Numbered from the stretch's first letter, positions 18,597 to 27,595 are shown. The stretch: 64,000 nucleotides of DNA from Sediminibacillus dalangtanensis (GCF_017792025.1 NZ_CP046956.1:3410001-3474000), one strand, 5' to 3'. Notes: generated from the letters alone by a model not told the origin. Made by a program: numbers and translations.

Positions 18597-18686
18597 GTAG
18601 TTATAAAACCAGTATAGATTGTTTATCTGGCAATTTCAATCCCTTTTTTTGCTTGTCCAAATCATTTTCTAATGGTATCCCCCTAA

Positions 18687-18701
18687 ATGACAACGCTTCC
18701 A
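18687..18701. promoter_or_regulatory. possible cre upstream of GH30 gene
   Basis: ATGACAACGCTTCCA fits the relaxed cre consensus WTGNAANCGNWNNCW except for one base. It lies 49 nt before the xylanase ATG. Confidence 0.45.
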
Positions 18702-18749
18702 AAAAGGGATTGTGATTGTATATAAATCAACTGATGAAAGGAGAAGAAG

Positions 18750-20759
18750 ATGAAAAAGAGGAGAAATGGAAAAGTTTTAAGTTTACTGCTCATTTTCGCA
18801 CTTGTTATTGGGTCCTTCGGTTGGCAAAGCACCTCTCTTGCCAAACCGAAAGCTTCAACCGAACCACCGGTAACGGTTGTCGATTGGGACCATGAACTTC
18901 AAGAGATGGACGGTTTTGGCGGATCGTTTGCCTTTCATAAGGGCGGCTCGATTATGCGATTGGAAGAACCGGTTAGATCTAAAATCCTCGATTTGCTGTT
19001 CAGCCAGGAAAATGGCATCGGCCTCAGCATTGTGCGAAACATGATTGGAGACGGAGGCATTGCTGATTGGGGAAATGAACACTACGACGGTCCAACCGAC
19101 ACCATTTTGCCGTCACCTGATGAATATGTGTGGGAAGACCAGGAATGGGATAAAGAAGCATTTGACCAGTATCAGATTTGGATCATGAACGAAGCCAAAA
19201 AACGGGGTGTCGACACATTCCTAAGTACCGCCTGGAGTGCCCCGGCCTGGATGAAGCAAAACGGCAGTGTCATCGATAATGGCACAGCCCCCAACAAGCT
19301 GAGGGAGGATATGTATCAGGAGTATGCAGATTACCTAGCATCCTATGTAGAGGGATATAAGGAACACTTTGATTTGGATATCACCCATATTTCCCCATCA
19401 AATGAACCGGACTTTTCCGGCGGCTATTCCAGCAGTTTGTGGACGCCTGAAGAACTGAACACATTTGTCAGGGATTTTATGGGTCCTACATTTGAAGAGA
19501 GAAATATTCCGGCCGACATTGTTTTGGGAGAATCAGTGGGATTCGATGAAGAATTCGCACTTCCGGCTTTGAACGACCCGATTACAAACGAATATGTTGA
19601 TGTTGTGGCTGCCCATGGCTATTCCGGTCTGAAGAGCGGCGGCACTGAAGCTGATCCGGATTCGTTTACCCGGTCACAGGAATTAGACAAAACCATTTGG
19701 CAAACCGAATACATGAACCAGGGAGAAGACAAACAGACCTATGAACATAACACGATTACAGACGGACTGAGATATGCCAACTTGATTGGCAATATATTTG
19801 AAGATACAGGCGTTAGTGCCTATTTCTGGTGGTGGCCTGCTGCCAATAACGGAGCCGACGGTTCTGATTTGATCCGCCTCGTTAATGATGGCAGTGACCA
19901 GGGAATCGCACCGACGGAAAATGGCCAATATCGTATTTTTAAACGTTTCTATACCTTTGGAAATTACAGCCGCTTTATCCAGCCAGGTTACCAGATGATC
20001 GAAGCAGATAAACATCCAGCAGAAGAGGTCATGGTTACCGCATATAAAGATCCAGAGACGGATAACTTTACGCTTGTTGCGGTCAACAACAGTGAGCAGG
20101 ATCAAGAAATCACGTTCGACCTGGAAGGATTTCCTGGTGATATAGAGGCCGTCGTGCCTTATCGCACTTCTGCCAGTGAAAATCTTGAAAAATTAGATGC
20201 CATCGAAACAAACGACAACCAATTCTCTATGGAGCTGAGAGGATCCAGTGTTACAACCTTTATTCCGAAACAATTCGAACTTCCAGCCTTGCCGGATATG
20301 AAGGATGTCTTTTCCACTTATTTGGCAGCAGAGAACGATGGACAATCTGCCGGACTGCAAACCATGGAAAGCAAAGCTGGTGACAAAGTGATCACCAATG
20401 TCAGAGATGGCTCCTATATCAACTATACAAATGTGAATTTTGCCGATGGATCAGCCAGTGGACAGGCAGATAAGCGGGGAATCCTCAGTATGAACGCTAC
20501 TGTCGCTCCGATAGCAGGAGGTACCATTGAGGTTCGACTAGACGATCCTGAAAATGGCAAGGTAGTCGGTACCATGGAAGTGCCGACAAACGGAAACCCG
20601 AATGACTGGATGACCGTTTCTACTATGATTGACACCAATGCCACAGACGGAGCAAATGGTTTCCACGATTTATATTTGGTGTTTACCAACGATAACCATA
20701 GTAACAAGAAGATGTTTAATGTGAGGGAATTTCAATTTAGTGATGAAGTGGTCGAATAG
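18750..20759 (+). CDS. secreted glucuronoxylanase, family GH30, with C-terminal accessory module
   Basis: 669-aa exported enzyme. The signal peptide runs to about residue 31 (TSLAKPKAS). The GH30 catalytic barrel follows: DGFGGSFAFHKG, IGLSIVRNMIGDGG, WSAPAWMKQNG, then HISPSNEPDF with acid/base Glu219 and WQTEYMN with nucleophile Glu320, then SAYFWWWP. A beta-sandwich side domain runs to about residue 505, and the last ~150 residues (SYINYTNVNFADG and following) look like a CBM6-type carbohydrate-binding module. Such enzymes cut xylan next to glucuronic acid side groups, giving aldouronates for the transporter and GH67 enzyme nearby. AAAGGAG precedes the ATG; a terminator follows. Bacterial glucuronoxylan subfamily GH30_8 is likely but not proven. 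Confidence 0.9.
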   Translation: MKKRRNGKVLSLLLIFALVIGSFGWQSTSLAKPKASTEPPVTVVDWDHELQEMDGFGGSFAFHKGGSIMRLEEPVRSKILDLLFSQENGIGLSIVRNMIGDGGIADWGNEHYDGPTDTILPSPDEYVWEDQEWDKEAFDQYQIWIMNEAKKRGVDTFLSTAWSAPAWMKQNGSVIDNGTAPNKLREDMYQEYADYLASYVEGYKEHFDLDITHISPSNEPDFSGGYSSSLWTPEELNTFVRDFMGPTFEERNIPADIVLGESVGFDEEFALPALNDPITNEYVDVVAAHGYSGLKSGGTEADPDSFTRSQELDKTIWQTEYMNQGEDKQTYEHNTITDGLRYANLIGNIFEDTGVSAYFWWWPAANNGADGSDLIRLVNDGSDQGIAPTENGQYRIFKRFYTFGNYSRFIQPGYQMIEADKHPAEEVMVTAYKDPETDNFTLVAVNNSEQDQEITFDLEGFPGDIEAVVPYRTSASENLEKLDAIETNDNQFSMELRGSSVTTFIPKQFELPALPDMKDVFSTYLAAENDGQSAGLQTMESKAGDKVITNVRDGSYINYTNVNFADGSASGQADKRGILSMNATVAPIAGGTIEVRLDDPENGKVVGTMEVPTNGNPNDWMTVSTMIDTNATDGANGFHDLYLVFTNDNHSNKKMFNVREFQFSDEVVE

Positions 20760-20765
20760 GTGCGG

Positions 20766-20789
20766 CTGCCCCCATTTTCTTGGGGGCAG
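20766..20789 (+). terminator. terminator after GH30 gene
   Basis: CTGCCCCCA-N6-TGGGGGCAG, a perfect 9-bp stem followed by TATTTTATTG, 7 nt after the stop. Confidence 0.88.
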
Positions 20790-20865
20790 TATTTTATTGT
20801 TTTAAGAGGGTTTTCTAGCAAAATGGAGAAATATGAATGGTAATAGGAAAGGAAGGTGGTTATTA

Positions 20866-21811
20866 TTGATTGTTAAAAAAAGAGCAGTTCCACACAAACT
20901 GCAAGTGCTGGAAGCATTAATTCGTCGTTTACCTGCAAGTCACTCCAAATTCCCCTCTATAAAAGAAGATTACACCAGAAGACTCGCCGGATATCACGGC
21001 GAAAAGCAGATCGATTTCCATCTAACTTCTCTCCCTCCAGATTCCTTTTCCATCTTTCATGATTTACGCCTCCCTTACAAACAACATTATTTTCAAATGG
21101 ACTCTCTACTGCTATCGAAAAAGTTTGCTGTTATTCTGGAAATAAAAAATGTGACGGGCACTTTGCTGTTTGATCAAACTTTTAATCAATTAATCCGGAC
21201 TGCAGACGAAAAAGAGGAAGGATTCCAATCTCCCCTGGTGCAAGTGGAAAATCAGAAAAGGAAGCTATTGGAATATTTTAGCCAACACACTCTTCCGATA
21301 TTGCCCATCGAATCATTCATTGTGGTCAGCAACCCCAGGACAATTATAAAAGCAAACGGCAATAAAGAAGATATCTCACGGAAAGTCATTCACTCCGAGT
21401 TTTTAACAGAGAGGTTGAATGAAGTAAAAAGTCACTATGCTAATTCTCCCTCTTATTCCTTAGAAAAAATGCGAATGCCCCTTCTTGGTTCCCATACAGA
21501 AGATCAAGTCAACGCATATACGCTAAAAGGAATGGAAATCGGAGATCCGGACAGGGGTCCAATGCCCTGATTGCAAAACCTTTGATATGGAAAGAGTTCA
21601 TAGCAAATGGATATGCTCTTACTGTAAAAGTGAATCAAGAGATGCTCACCTACAAGCAATCGCTGACTATATGCTTCTATTTACCCCCTTCATTACAAAT
21701 CATGCGTGTCAACAGTTTCTTCATATTGATCGCCATACAGCTAAGCGGCTCCTAAGTAAAAATTTCTCAGCAACAGGATATTCAAATCAGAGAAAATATT
21801 TTAATAATTAA
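20866..21811 (+). pseudogene. NERD-domain protein, broken by a one-base frameshift
   Basis: The N-terminal part (from TTG at 20866, with AAGGAAGGTGG before it, to TGA at 21570) is a NERD nuclease-related domain: GYHGEKQIDFHL, FQMDSLLLSKKFAVILEIKNV and SPLVQVENQKRKL. In the next frame the sequence continues VQCPDCKTFDMERVHSKWIC and then CxxC plus a helical tail to 21811, exactly the zinc-finger C-terminus of Bacillaceae NERD proteins. The switch falls at a run of four G (21554-21557); removing one G joins the parts as DRVQCPDCK. So this is either a recent pseudogene, a phase-variable tract or a sequencing error. Intact members are thought to act on nucleic acids, with no defined pathway. Confidence 0.85.
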
Positions 21812-21835
21812 CGGATCTATTCATTATATGGAGGT

Positions 21836-22104
21836 GATCTTCTTCCCGGGGGAGTCGCTCTTCTTTCCTGGGGAGTCGATCCTCTTTTGGATCTAGTTGA
21901 TCTTCTTCACACGGGGTGATCTTCTTTTTCCGGTTTTCGCTCTTCTTTCCTGGTGAGTCGATCCTCTTTTGGATCTAGTTGATCTTCTTCGCACGGGTTG
22001 ATCTTCTTTTTCCGGTTTTCGCTCTTCTTTCCTGGGGAGTCGCTCTTCTTTTTCCGGTTTTCGCTCTTCTTTCCGAGGGAGTCGCTCCTTTTTTCAGAGT
22101 TTTT
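21836..22104. repeat. 13-unit array of 21-bp tandem repeats
   Basis: Thirteen units begin at 21836, eleven of 21 nt and two of 19 nt. Each opens G(A/C)TCTTCTT or a close variant. Unit types recur in order (GCTCTTCTTTCCTGG..., GATCCTCTTTTGGATC..., GATCTTCTTC.CACGGG..., GATCTTCTTTTTCCGG...), making an 82-nt higher-order repeat present twice in full and then partly. It fills the 360-nt gap between the NERD gene and the operon terminator. No protein or RNA is recognised. Confidence 0.9.
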
Positions 22105-22131
22105 GCTCTACTACAACAACCATCTTAACAG

Positions 22132-22155
22132 AAAAACCCCCGACTAAGTCGGAGG
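22132..22155 (-). terminator. terminator of the four-carbon acid operon
   Basis: On the minus strand CCTCCGACTTAGTCGGGGG followed by TTTTT, about 16 nt after the stop of the pdxA-like gene. Confidence 0.85.
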
Positions 22156-22171
22156 TCCTCTAATCATTTAT

Positions 22172-23173
22172 TTATTTCTCAGGCGCCAATTCAATTGCCT
22201 GACGCAATGCTTCTAATAAACTTTGGTCATCGGCTATCCCGGTGCCGGCGATGTCGAATGCTGTTCCGTGGTCGACACTTGTGCGGATGATCGGCAGGCC
22301 GACTGTAATGTTGACTCCGGCTTCCAGGCCGAGTACTTTGATCGGTCCGTGGCCCTGATCGTGGTACATGGCGACAACGATGTCGAAGTCACCGCGTTGG
22401 GCACGGAAGAACAAAGTGTCCGCTGGGAGTGGTCCTTCGACATTGATTCCTTCTCCTGTAGCACGCTCGATGGCTGGGATGATTTTTTCTTCTTCTTCCC
22501 CGTAGCCGAACAGGCCATTTTCACCAGCATGCGGGTTAATGCCGCAAACGGCGATTTTCGGCTGTTTGATACCTGAGTTGCTTAGCGTCTCATGAGCAAG
22601 ACGGATAACGTGATAAACGCGCTCCGGCTCGATCATGTTGATGGCGTCAATCAGACCGACGTGCGTGGTAACATGAATTACTTTCAGCTTTGGTGATGAA
22701 AGCATCATGGAGAAATCCTTGGTGCCGGTCAATTCCGCAAGTATCTCGGTATGGCCTGGGTAAACATGGCCGCCTTTATGCAGTGCTTCTTTGTTCAAAG
22801 GCGCGGTACAAATCGCATCGATGCGACCGGCGTTGGCCAGTTCAATTGCCGTTTTTAAATATTCGAATGCTGCGTGTCCTGCTTCCGGAGAAACTTGCCC
22901 GAACGGCAGGTCTTTCGACAAAATATCAAGATCGTAGCAGGCAATTTCGCCGAAAGTGGTGTCTTCAAAATTTTCTGCTTCGTTCACTCGTTTAATAGTA
23001 ATTTCTGTGTCGAGCACTTTTGCTGCCCGTTCCAACATTTTGGCATCTCCGATGACAAACGGGTGGGCATTTTCATATACTTCTTGCTTTTGTAAACTTT
23101 TTACGATAATTTCCGGGCCGACACCTGCGGCATCACCCATAGTTATACCGACGATTGGCTTCTTGCTCATCAT
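22172..23173 (-). CDS. pdxA2: PdxA2-type 4-phospho-D-threonate/D-erythronate dehydrogenase
   Basis: 333-aa NAD-dependent, metal-dependent enzyme of the PdxA family. MVGITMGDAAGVGPEI-type start, and the three metal-site histidines lie in VYPGHTEIL, HVTTHVGL and AMYHDQGHGP. The motif GLPIIRTSVDHGTAFDIAGTG is fully conserved. Paired with a DUF1537 kinase, it belongs to the PdxA2 branch, which oxidises a 4-phosphorylated four-carbon acid with loss of CO2 to dihydroxyacetone phosphate, rather than to vitamin B6 synthesis. The start overlaps the kinase gene by 41 nt. AAAGGAG is well spaced from the first of two ATGs. Confidence 0.87.
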   Translation of the reverse strand: MMSKKPIVGITMGDAAGVGPEIIVKSLQKQEVYENAHPFVIGDAKMLERAAKVLDTEITIKRVNEAENFEDTTFGEIACYDLDILSKDLPFGQVSPEAGHAAFEYLKTAIELANAGRIDAICTAPLNKEALHKGGHVYPGHTEILAELTGTKDFSMMLSSPKLKVIHVTTHVGLIDAINMIEPERVYHVIRLAHETLSNSGIKQPKIAVCGINPHAGENGLFGYGEEEEKIIPAIERATGEGINVEGPLPADTLFFRAQRGDFDIVVAMYHDQGHGPIKVLGLEAGVNITVGLPIIRTSVDHGTAFDIAGTGIADDQSLLEALRQAIELAPEK

Positions 23174-24464
23174 GTAAGACTCCTTTCAGTTCCTGCATGG
23201 CTCGGTAAATCGATTCTGTTTTCCCGAAGGCGCCTGCTTTAGTCACTGCTGTAATTTCCCTGTTGGTTCCAATCAAAGTTCCAAGAGGAATTCCTGCTTC
23301 TATTTGTTTGATTAATCGGAAGCCGACTGCGCCTAAGTGGCGGGCGGTTTCTTTGGCGGTATCGCCGCCGGTCAGAATAAAGCCAGTCAGGTTTGGGTGC
23401 TGTTCAGCAACAATTGAAACAACCTGGCCGACGGCTTCCGAAATTCGTTCTCCGATCTGATTTTTGCTAAGTCCCAGTTCTAGCCCCAGTTGCTTCACCT
23501 GTTCACGGATTTGCTGATTGGATGGAACAAAAAGCACAATGTCCTTGCCTTGGTCCAATGCAGATCCGCTCACTTGTACATAGTGTGCCGCATGGCGCTG
23601 CCAATTGTCGGAAAAAATTTGCATCGTGTCGATTTTGACAGGCGCAACATTTTCCTGATCCTTGGCATAGTGTACTTGCTGCTGGGTAACTTCTGATAAA
23701 CTGCCACAGACGGTCATCACCTGTTTAGAATGCGGGACCATTTTGGTGACGGTTTGATCACCGAGCTTGAGAACAAGCGGCAGCACTTCTGCAAGTCCGG
23801 CTGAACCGGCCCAGACAATGCTGTCAGCCAACAATACCATGCGTTCTACGATGGCTTGCAGGTCGGCTTGTGTTTCGGCATCACAAACAATGTACTGCAC
23901 GTGCTCTGCCCTGAATTGTTTTATTTTTTCGACCCAGGAAACAAAGCTTTTACGCAATTCATCGGACTTGATCACTCCGACAGGTGCGCCGATTTCCTCT
24001 TCGATGATTGCCGGAATATAAGACTCGGTTACGGGATGCTTGGGATCCTGTGCAATTTCCGTCTCCGAAATCTTGACGCCCTTGACGTAATGATGGCCGT
24101 CTACAGTCGTTCGGCCGTAAGGGGGAAAAGCCGGAGCTACGATGACAAACTCCGGTTGAAACACTTCCCGTACAGCTTCCAGTTCTGTCCCAATATGGCC
24201 GCGTAACGTAGAATCCATTTTTTTATAAATGTGCTGATAACCTGAATCTTTCAAGAAATTCGCTGCTTTTTTGGTTACGTTGTAGGCATCTTCCCGGTTT
24301 AGCGCCCGGGAATTGGTATCAATGACAATGCCTTTATCCACGTTTTCCTGATGCTCTGGGATATCAAACAACACAGACGTTTCGATGCCTTTTTCTGTTA
24401 GCTGGACGCCGCTGTCGTTGGCGCCGGTTAAATCGTCTGCGATAATCCCGATCACTTGTGCCAT
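23133..24464 (-). CDS. dtnK: DUF1537 four-carbon acid sugar kinase (D-threonate kinase type)
   Basis: 443-aa ATP-dependent kinase that phosphorylates the terminal hydroxyl of a C4 sugar acid such as D-threonate or D-erythronate. N-terminal substrate domain IGIIADDLTGANDSG and IYKKMDSTLRGHIGTEL; C-terminal nucleotide domain with FILTGGDTAKETARHLG and GIPLGTLIG. Both halves are complete and of family length. It is the middle gene of permease-kinase-dehydrogenase, and its 3' end overlaps the dehydrogenase by 41 nt, suggesting translational coupling. Which C4 acid is used is not settled by sequence, so the symbol is by family role. Confidence 0.82.
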   Translation of the reverse strand: MAQVIGIIADDLTGANDSGVQLTEKGIETSVLFDIPEHQENVDKGIVIDTNSRALNREDAYNVTKKAANFLKDSGYQHIYKKMDSTLRGHIGTELEAVREVFQPEFVIVAPAFPPYGRTTVDGHHYVKGVKISETEIAQDPKHPVTESYIPAIIEEEIGAPVGVIKSDELRKSFVSWVEKIKQFRAEHVQYIVCDAETQADLQAIVERMVLLADSIVWAGSAGLAEVLPLVLKLGDQTVTKMVPHSKQVMTVCGSLSEVTQQQVHYAKDQENVAPVKIDTMQIFSDNWQRHAAHYVQVSGSALDQGKDIVLFVPSNQQIREQVKQLGLELGLSKNQIGERISEAVGQVVSIVAEQHPNLTGFILTGGDTAKETARHLGAVGFRLIKQIEAGIPLGTLIGTNREITAVTKAGAFGKTESIYRAMQELKGVLHDEQEANRRYNYG

Positions 24465-24479
24465 ACTAATCCCCCGTTC

Positions 24480-25499
24480 TTAAGATGCAGAGATGGAAGC
24501 TTCTTTTGAAGAGGTTTCCTTCTCTTCGTAATCTCCAGGAAGGTTGACTCCCTTTCTCTCCAGTCGTTTTACTAAAAATGCGATATATATCGGTAATAAA
24601 ATTGCTGTTGTTACAGTGGATGCTGCAACTTGTACCGTCGCAAGATCTGTTACACTGGCAAAGCTGGCATTGGCTGCTGCGATTGCAGCTGGAGTGGCCA
24701 CCGCATTTCCAGCAGTAGAACCTTCCGCAGCTCCGACAATCGGGTTCCACTTAAACGCTTTAAATACAAAGTAAGAAATAGTTCCTGTAAGGAATACAGT
24801 CATCAAACCAAGCACGATACCTGTCAATCCACCTTCAATGATTTTACCGAAATCGATCCCCATACCAAGCGCAAAGGCGAAGAATGGAATCAGCATCGAG
24901 CTTCCTTTATCTAGGAAATCACGCATATTTGGGTCCAAGTTACCTAAAGCCATACCAACCAGGATAGGCAGAAGTACCGCGATAAAGGATTGCAAGGAGA
25001 ACATACCATCCACAAATCCCATCGCTCCGAAAATAGACAAGGCCACCATCGTGAAAAACGGTCCATCATTTAATGCCAACAAAGAATAAGCAGCACGGTC
25101 TGTTTTGTTGCCGTATTGACCGACGATGGCGATATACAAACCACCGTTGCTGTTGGTCATTGCAGCGATGATTGCGATCGGTGCTATTCCGAGCCACAGT
25201 CCGTTGTCTCCAGCCAGTGCATAGGCAAGTAAGCCGAATGCTGCACCGACAACCCATTTTGTCGTTAGCAGTGTTGCACCTTTCCCAAGACTGACTCCGA
25301 CATTGCGGAAGTTGATTTGTGCCCCAGTACATAATAGGAACAGTGCAATCAAGGTACTTGCTCCATCCACGAACAGTGCCTGTGTGAAGTTACCGATTCT
25401 TAGTAAGTCAGGAGCAAATGTATTTAGGACAGCCGCTAATAGTAGCGGAACGACCATCATGCCTCCTGGAATTCGATCTAGCGTTGCTTTAATTTGCAT
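24480..25499 (-). CDS. kdgT: KdgT-family sugar-acid permease
   Basis: 339-aa membrane protein with about ten hydrophobic segments, of the 2-keto-3-deoxygluconate permease family: IPGGMMVVPLLLAAVLNTF, LFLLCTGAQINFRNVG, AAMTNSNGGLYIAIVGQYG and SEGSTAGNA-like AAEGSTAGNAVATPAAIA. It imports a sugar acid with protons. Here it heads an operon for a four-carbon acid, so D-threonate or D-erythronate is a likelier substrate than KDG; no KDG kinase or aldolase is seen in this window. The kinase gene starts 15 nt after its stop. The product ends in an unusual charged tail (EEKETSSKEASISAS). Confidence 0.88.
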   Translation of the reverse strand: MQIKATLDRIPGGMMVVPLLLAAVLNTFAPDLLRIGNFTQALFVDGASTLIALFLLCTGAQINFRNVGVSLGKGATLLTTKWVVGAAFGLLAYALAGDNGLWLGIAPIAIIAAMTNSNGGLYIAIVGQYGNKTDRAAYSLLALNDGPFFTMVALSIFGAMGFVDGMFSLQSFIAVLLPILVGMALGNLDPNMRDFLDKGSSMLIPFFAFALGMGIDFGKIIEGGLTGIVLGLMTVFLTGTISYFVFKAFKWNPIVGAAEGSTAGNAVATPAAIAAANASFASVTDLATVQVAASTVTTAILLPIYIAFLVKRLERKGVNLPGDYEEKETSSKEASISAS

Positions 25500-25556
25500 T
25501 TTTCTTCCTCCCCCATTTTAACAAGAATGTTTCAAAATTAAACAAATATAATTGCT

Positions 25557-25570
25557 ATAAAGCGTTTTCA
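25557..25570 (-). promoter_or_regulatory. possible cre upstream of kdgT-like gene
   Basis: On the minus strand TGAAAACGCTTTAT has the full left half and centre of a cre, but the last two bases deviate. No -24/-12 (sigma-54) promoter is visible between 25500 and 25685. Confidence 0.4.
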
Positions 25571-25685
25571 GTTATTATATTAATGCAATAAGTTACAAAA
25601 AGCAACACCTTTTGTGGATTTTTTGACGAAAATTGCCGTATTTTGTATTCCTTACCGTTTAATTTTGCAACAAAACAGCGTAAGC

Positions 25686-27428
25686 TCAATGGTTAAGCTT
25701 ACGCCAAAGCGTCGATCGATTGATTCCTAATCTTTTTGCCGCCTTCGATTGATTCATTCCTTCTTCCGCTAACACCTTTTGCATGATTTGCTGTTCCATA
25801 TCAGCCAACGTTCCTTGGACAGGAATGACGGACGCCCCTTCTGGAGCAGCCAGTCCGGCATGCGTCTGGAGGACAGTCGGAATGATATCTGGATCAACGT
25901 AATACCCATTTGTCCGCATGCTTAGTTCTCGGACAACCAATCTCAATTGGTCCATGTTTCCCGGCCAATCATACTGCTGCAATGTACGGACTGCTTCCTG
26001 CTTGATACCAAGCGTATCGCTGCCTTGATTTGCATGAAATTCGGACAAAAAGTATTGGACGAAAGCCGAAATGTCTTGTCTTCTTTCCCGCAAAGGGAGC
26101 AAATGCAGCGTTGTGTCTGCAAGGTGCTGAAAGAGTTTATTATCCAAACGTTCAACTGCGGTTTTTATATCCCCCATGACGACCACCGATATTTGTTCCG
26201 GCTTTCGATGTAGCAGCTGTAACAGCATCTGTTGAGCGCCCGTCTGCAGGTTTTCCGTTTGCTTTAATAAAACGGTTCCTCTCTTCAACTCTGTAATCGA
26301 GGCTCTGCTTTCCAATAGATGCAAATCCTTCTCGGTGACCCGACTACCATCGATGACAATCATTGGTGCCTCCTGTCCAAATCGTTCAAAGTGAATTGCC
26401 TGGGCTACTGTTTCCCGCCCGGTACCCTTTTCACCGGCAATCCAAATTGATTCGTCCAGCCCAGCATACCTTTGCACACACTCTCTTACGTTTTGAGCAA
26501 AGGGGCTACTCCCGATTATCGGTATGTGAGCCGGATTGCTTTTAATCTGAATCGCTTGTTCCGTTGCTTTGGATAAAAAGGAAGGACGAAGCAGGATGCC
26601 AACGAGTGAATCATTTTTTATTGGAAAGGTCTGCACAAAATAGGAATGTGCTTTGCTTTCGATTACAGCAGATTGTTCTGTTTGTTGATGGTTCGTTTTA
26701 TTCAACATCTTCAAGATATATTCCGACTGGAAAAGTTCCCGATCGAGAACCGTTTCAGAAAACATGCGATTGTTGGACACGATCTCTCCGTCGGGTTTGG
26801 CCATTACCATGGCAGCAGGCAATGACTCAAATGCATCCCTTAAATGCGAAGTCTGTTTTTTCACTTTGCTGAACAACCGGTAAATCCGCTTTGCTTCGTT
26901 GAATGCAGCCAATACCGCTTCCTTGCCGGATGTAATGAGAATGCCTCGTAATCCGACCTGTTCTGCCGTCTGGACAGTGACAACATCCCCCATTACCACG
27001 GCATAGCCAGCCCGCTTCAATGCTTGCAGGTGACTGTTCACTTCCTCGCTGCTTCCGATTGTAATCATTTTGATATCATACTCGAGAATATTACAGATCG
27101 TTGCGGCCCCCTGTGAAATATTCGGGAACCCGACCATTGCCACGCCTGCTTCCATACCGCGAACCAAAGTAAACACCCGGAGCATGTCATAACCTGTCAC
27201 ATCGATATGGATAACTGGTATCGACACTTCTTCTTCGATCAAGGAAGCCGTACCACCCCGGCTGATGATCAAATCGTACCCGTCCTTTTCCGCCTGGCGG
27301 GCCAATTTCAACCCTTCCTCTAAGTTTCCGATTCCGATATCTATGGTAAGTTCTGTCTCTTGTTGTCGAAGTTGCTTGACTGTTTCTGCTAAACCAGGAT
27401 ATGGAGCAATCACCATTGCTTTAATCAT
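25686..27428 (-). CDS. PrpR-N domain regulator with degenerate AAA+ domain and Fis-type HTH
   Basis: 580-aa regulator. Residues ~1-190 form a PrpR-N sensor domain (YDLIISRGGTASLIEEE, PVIHIDVTGYDML). A PAS-like segment is at ~200-290, a reduced AAA+ domain at ~305-520, and a Fis-type helix-turn-helix at the end (MNQSKAAKRLGINRSTLWRK). The AAA+ part has GEKGTGRE, with Arg in place of the Walker A Lys. It lacks the GAFTGA loop that contacts sigma-54, but keeps LPLRERRQDI and WPGNMDQL. So it probably regulates the permease-kinase-dehydrogenase operon 187 nt downstream without acting as a sigma-54 activator. AGAGGGA precedes the ATG. Confidence 0.85.
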   Translation of the reverse strand: MIKAMVIAPYPGLAETVKQLRQQETELTIDIGIGNLEEGLKLARQAEKDGYDLIISRGGTASLIEEEVSIPVIHIDVTGYDMLRVFTLVRGMEAGVAMVGFPNISQGAATICNILEYDIKMITIGSSEEVNSHLQALKRAGYAVVMGDVVTVQTAEQVGLRGILITSGKEAVLAAFNEAKRIYRLFSKVKKQTSHLRDAFESLPAAMVMAKPDGEIVSNNRMFSETVLDRELFQSEYILKMLNKTNHQQTEQSAVIESKAHSYFVQTFPIKNDSLVGILLRPSFLSKATEQAIQIKSNPAHIPIIGSSPFAQNVRECVQRYAGLDESIWIAGEKGTGRETVAQAIHFERFGQEAPMIVIDGSRVTEKDLHLLESRASITELKRGTVLLKQTENLQTGAQQMLLQLLHRKPEQISVVVMGDIKTAVERLDNKLFQHLADTTLHLLPLRERRQDISAFVQYFLSEFHANQGSDTLGIKQEAVRTLQQYDWPGNMDQLRLVVRELSMRTNGYYVDPDIIPTVLQTHAGLAAPEGASVIPVQGTLADMEQQIMQKVLAEEGMNQSKAAKRLGINRSTLWRKLNH

Positions 27429-27595
27429 GATTATCCCTCTTCTTCTGTTTCTGTTGCAATTTTCAACAAGTACATTATGTCATAGATTTTCGGGTATGTC
27501 ATCAATAGAGACAGCCAATTCGGCGTTTAGTGATTCGGCAAATCAGTTTATACTAAGGAGTAGAGGAACTTTCACATTATTAAAGGAGCCCTTAT

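Noticed and set aside
21836..22104. CRISPR array
   Set aside because: Units are directly adjacent, without unique spacers, and no cas genes are present.
22234..22530. 98-codon minus-strand open frame inside the pdxA2-like gene
   Set aside because: Composition is a frame-shifted shadow of the conserved PdxA sequence; no ribosome site.
25500..25685. sigma-54 promoter before the kdgT-like gene
   Set aside because: Expected because the regulator belongs to the NtrC/PrpR group, but no GG-N10-GC pair of -24/-12 type was found on the minus strand.
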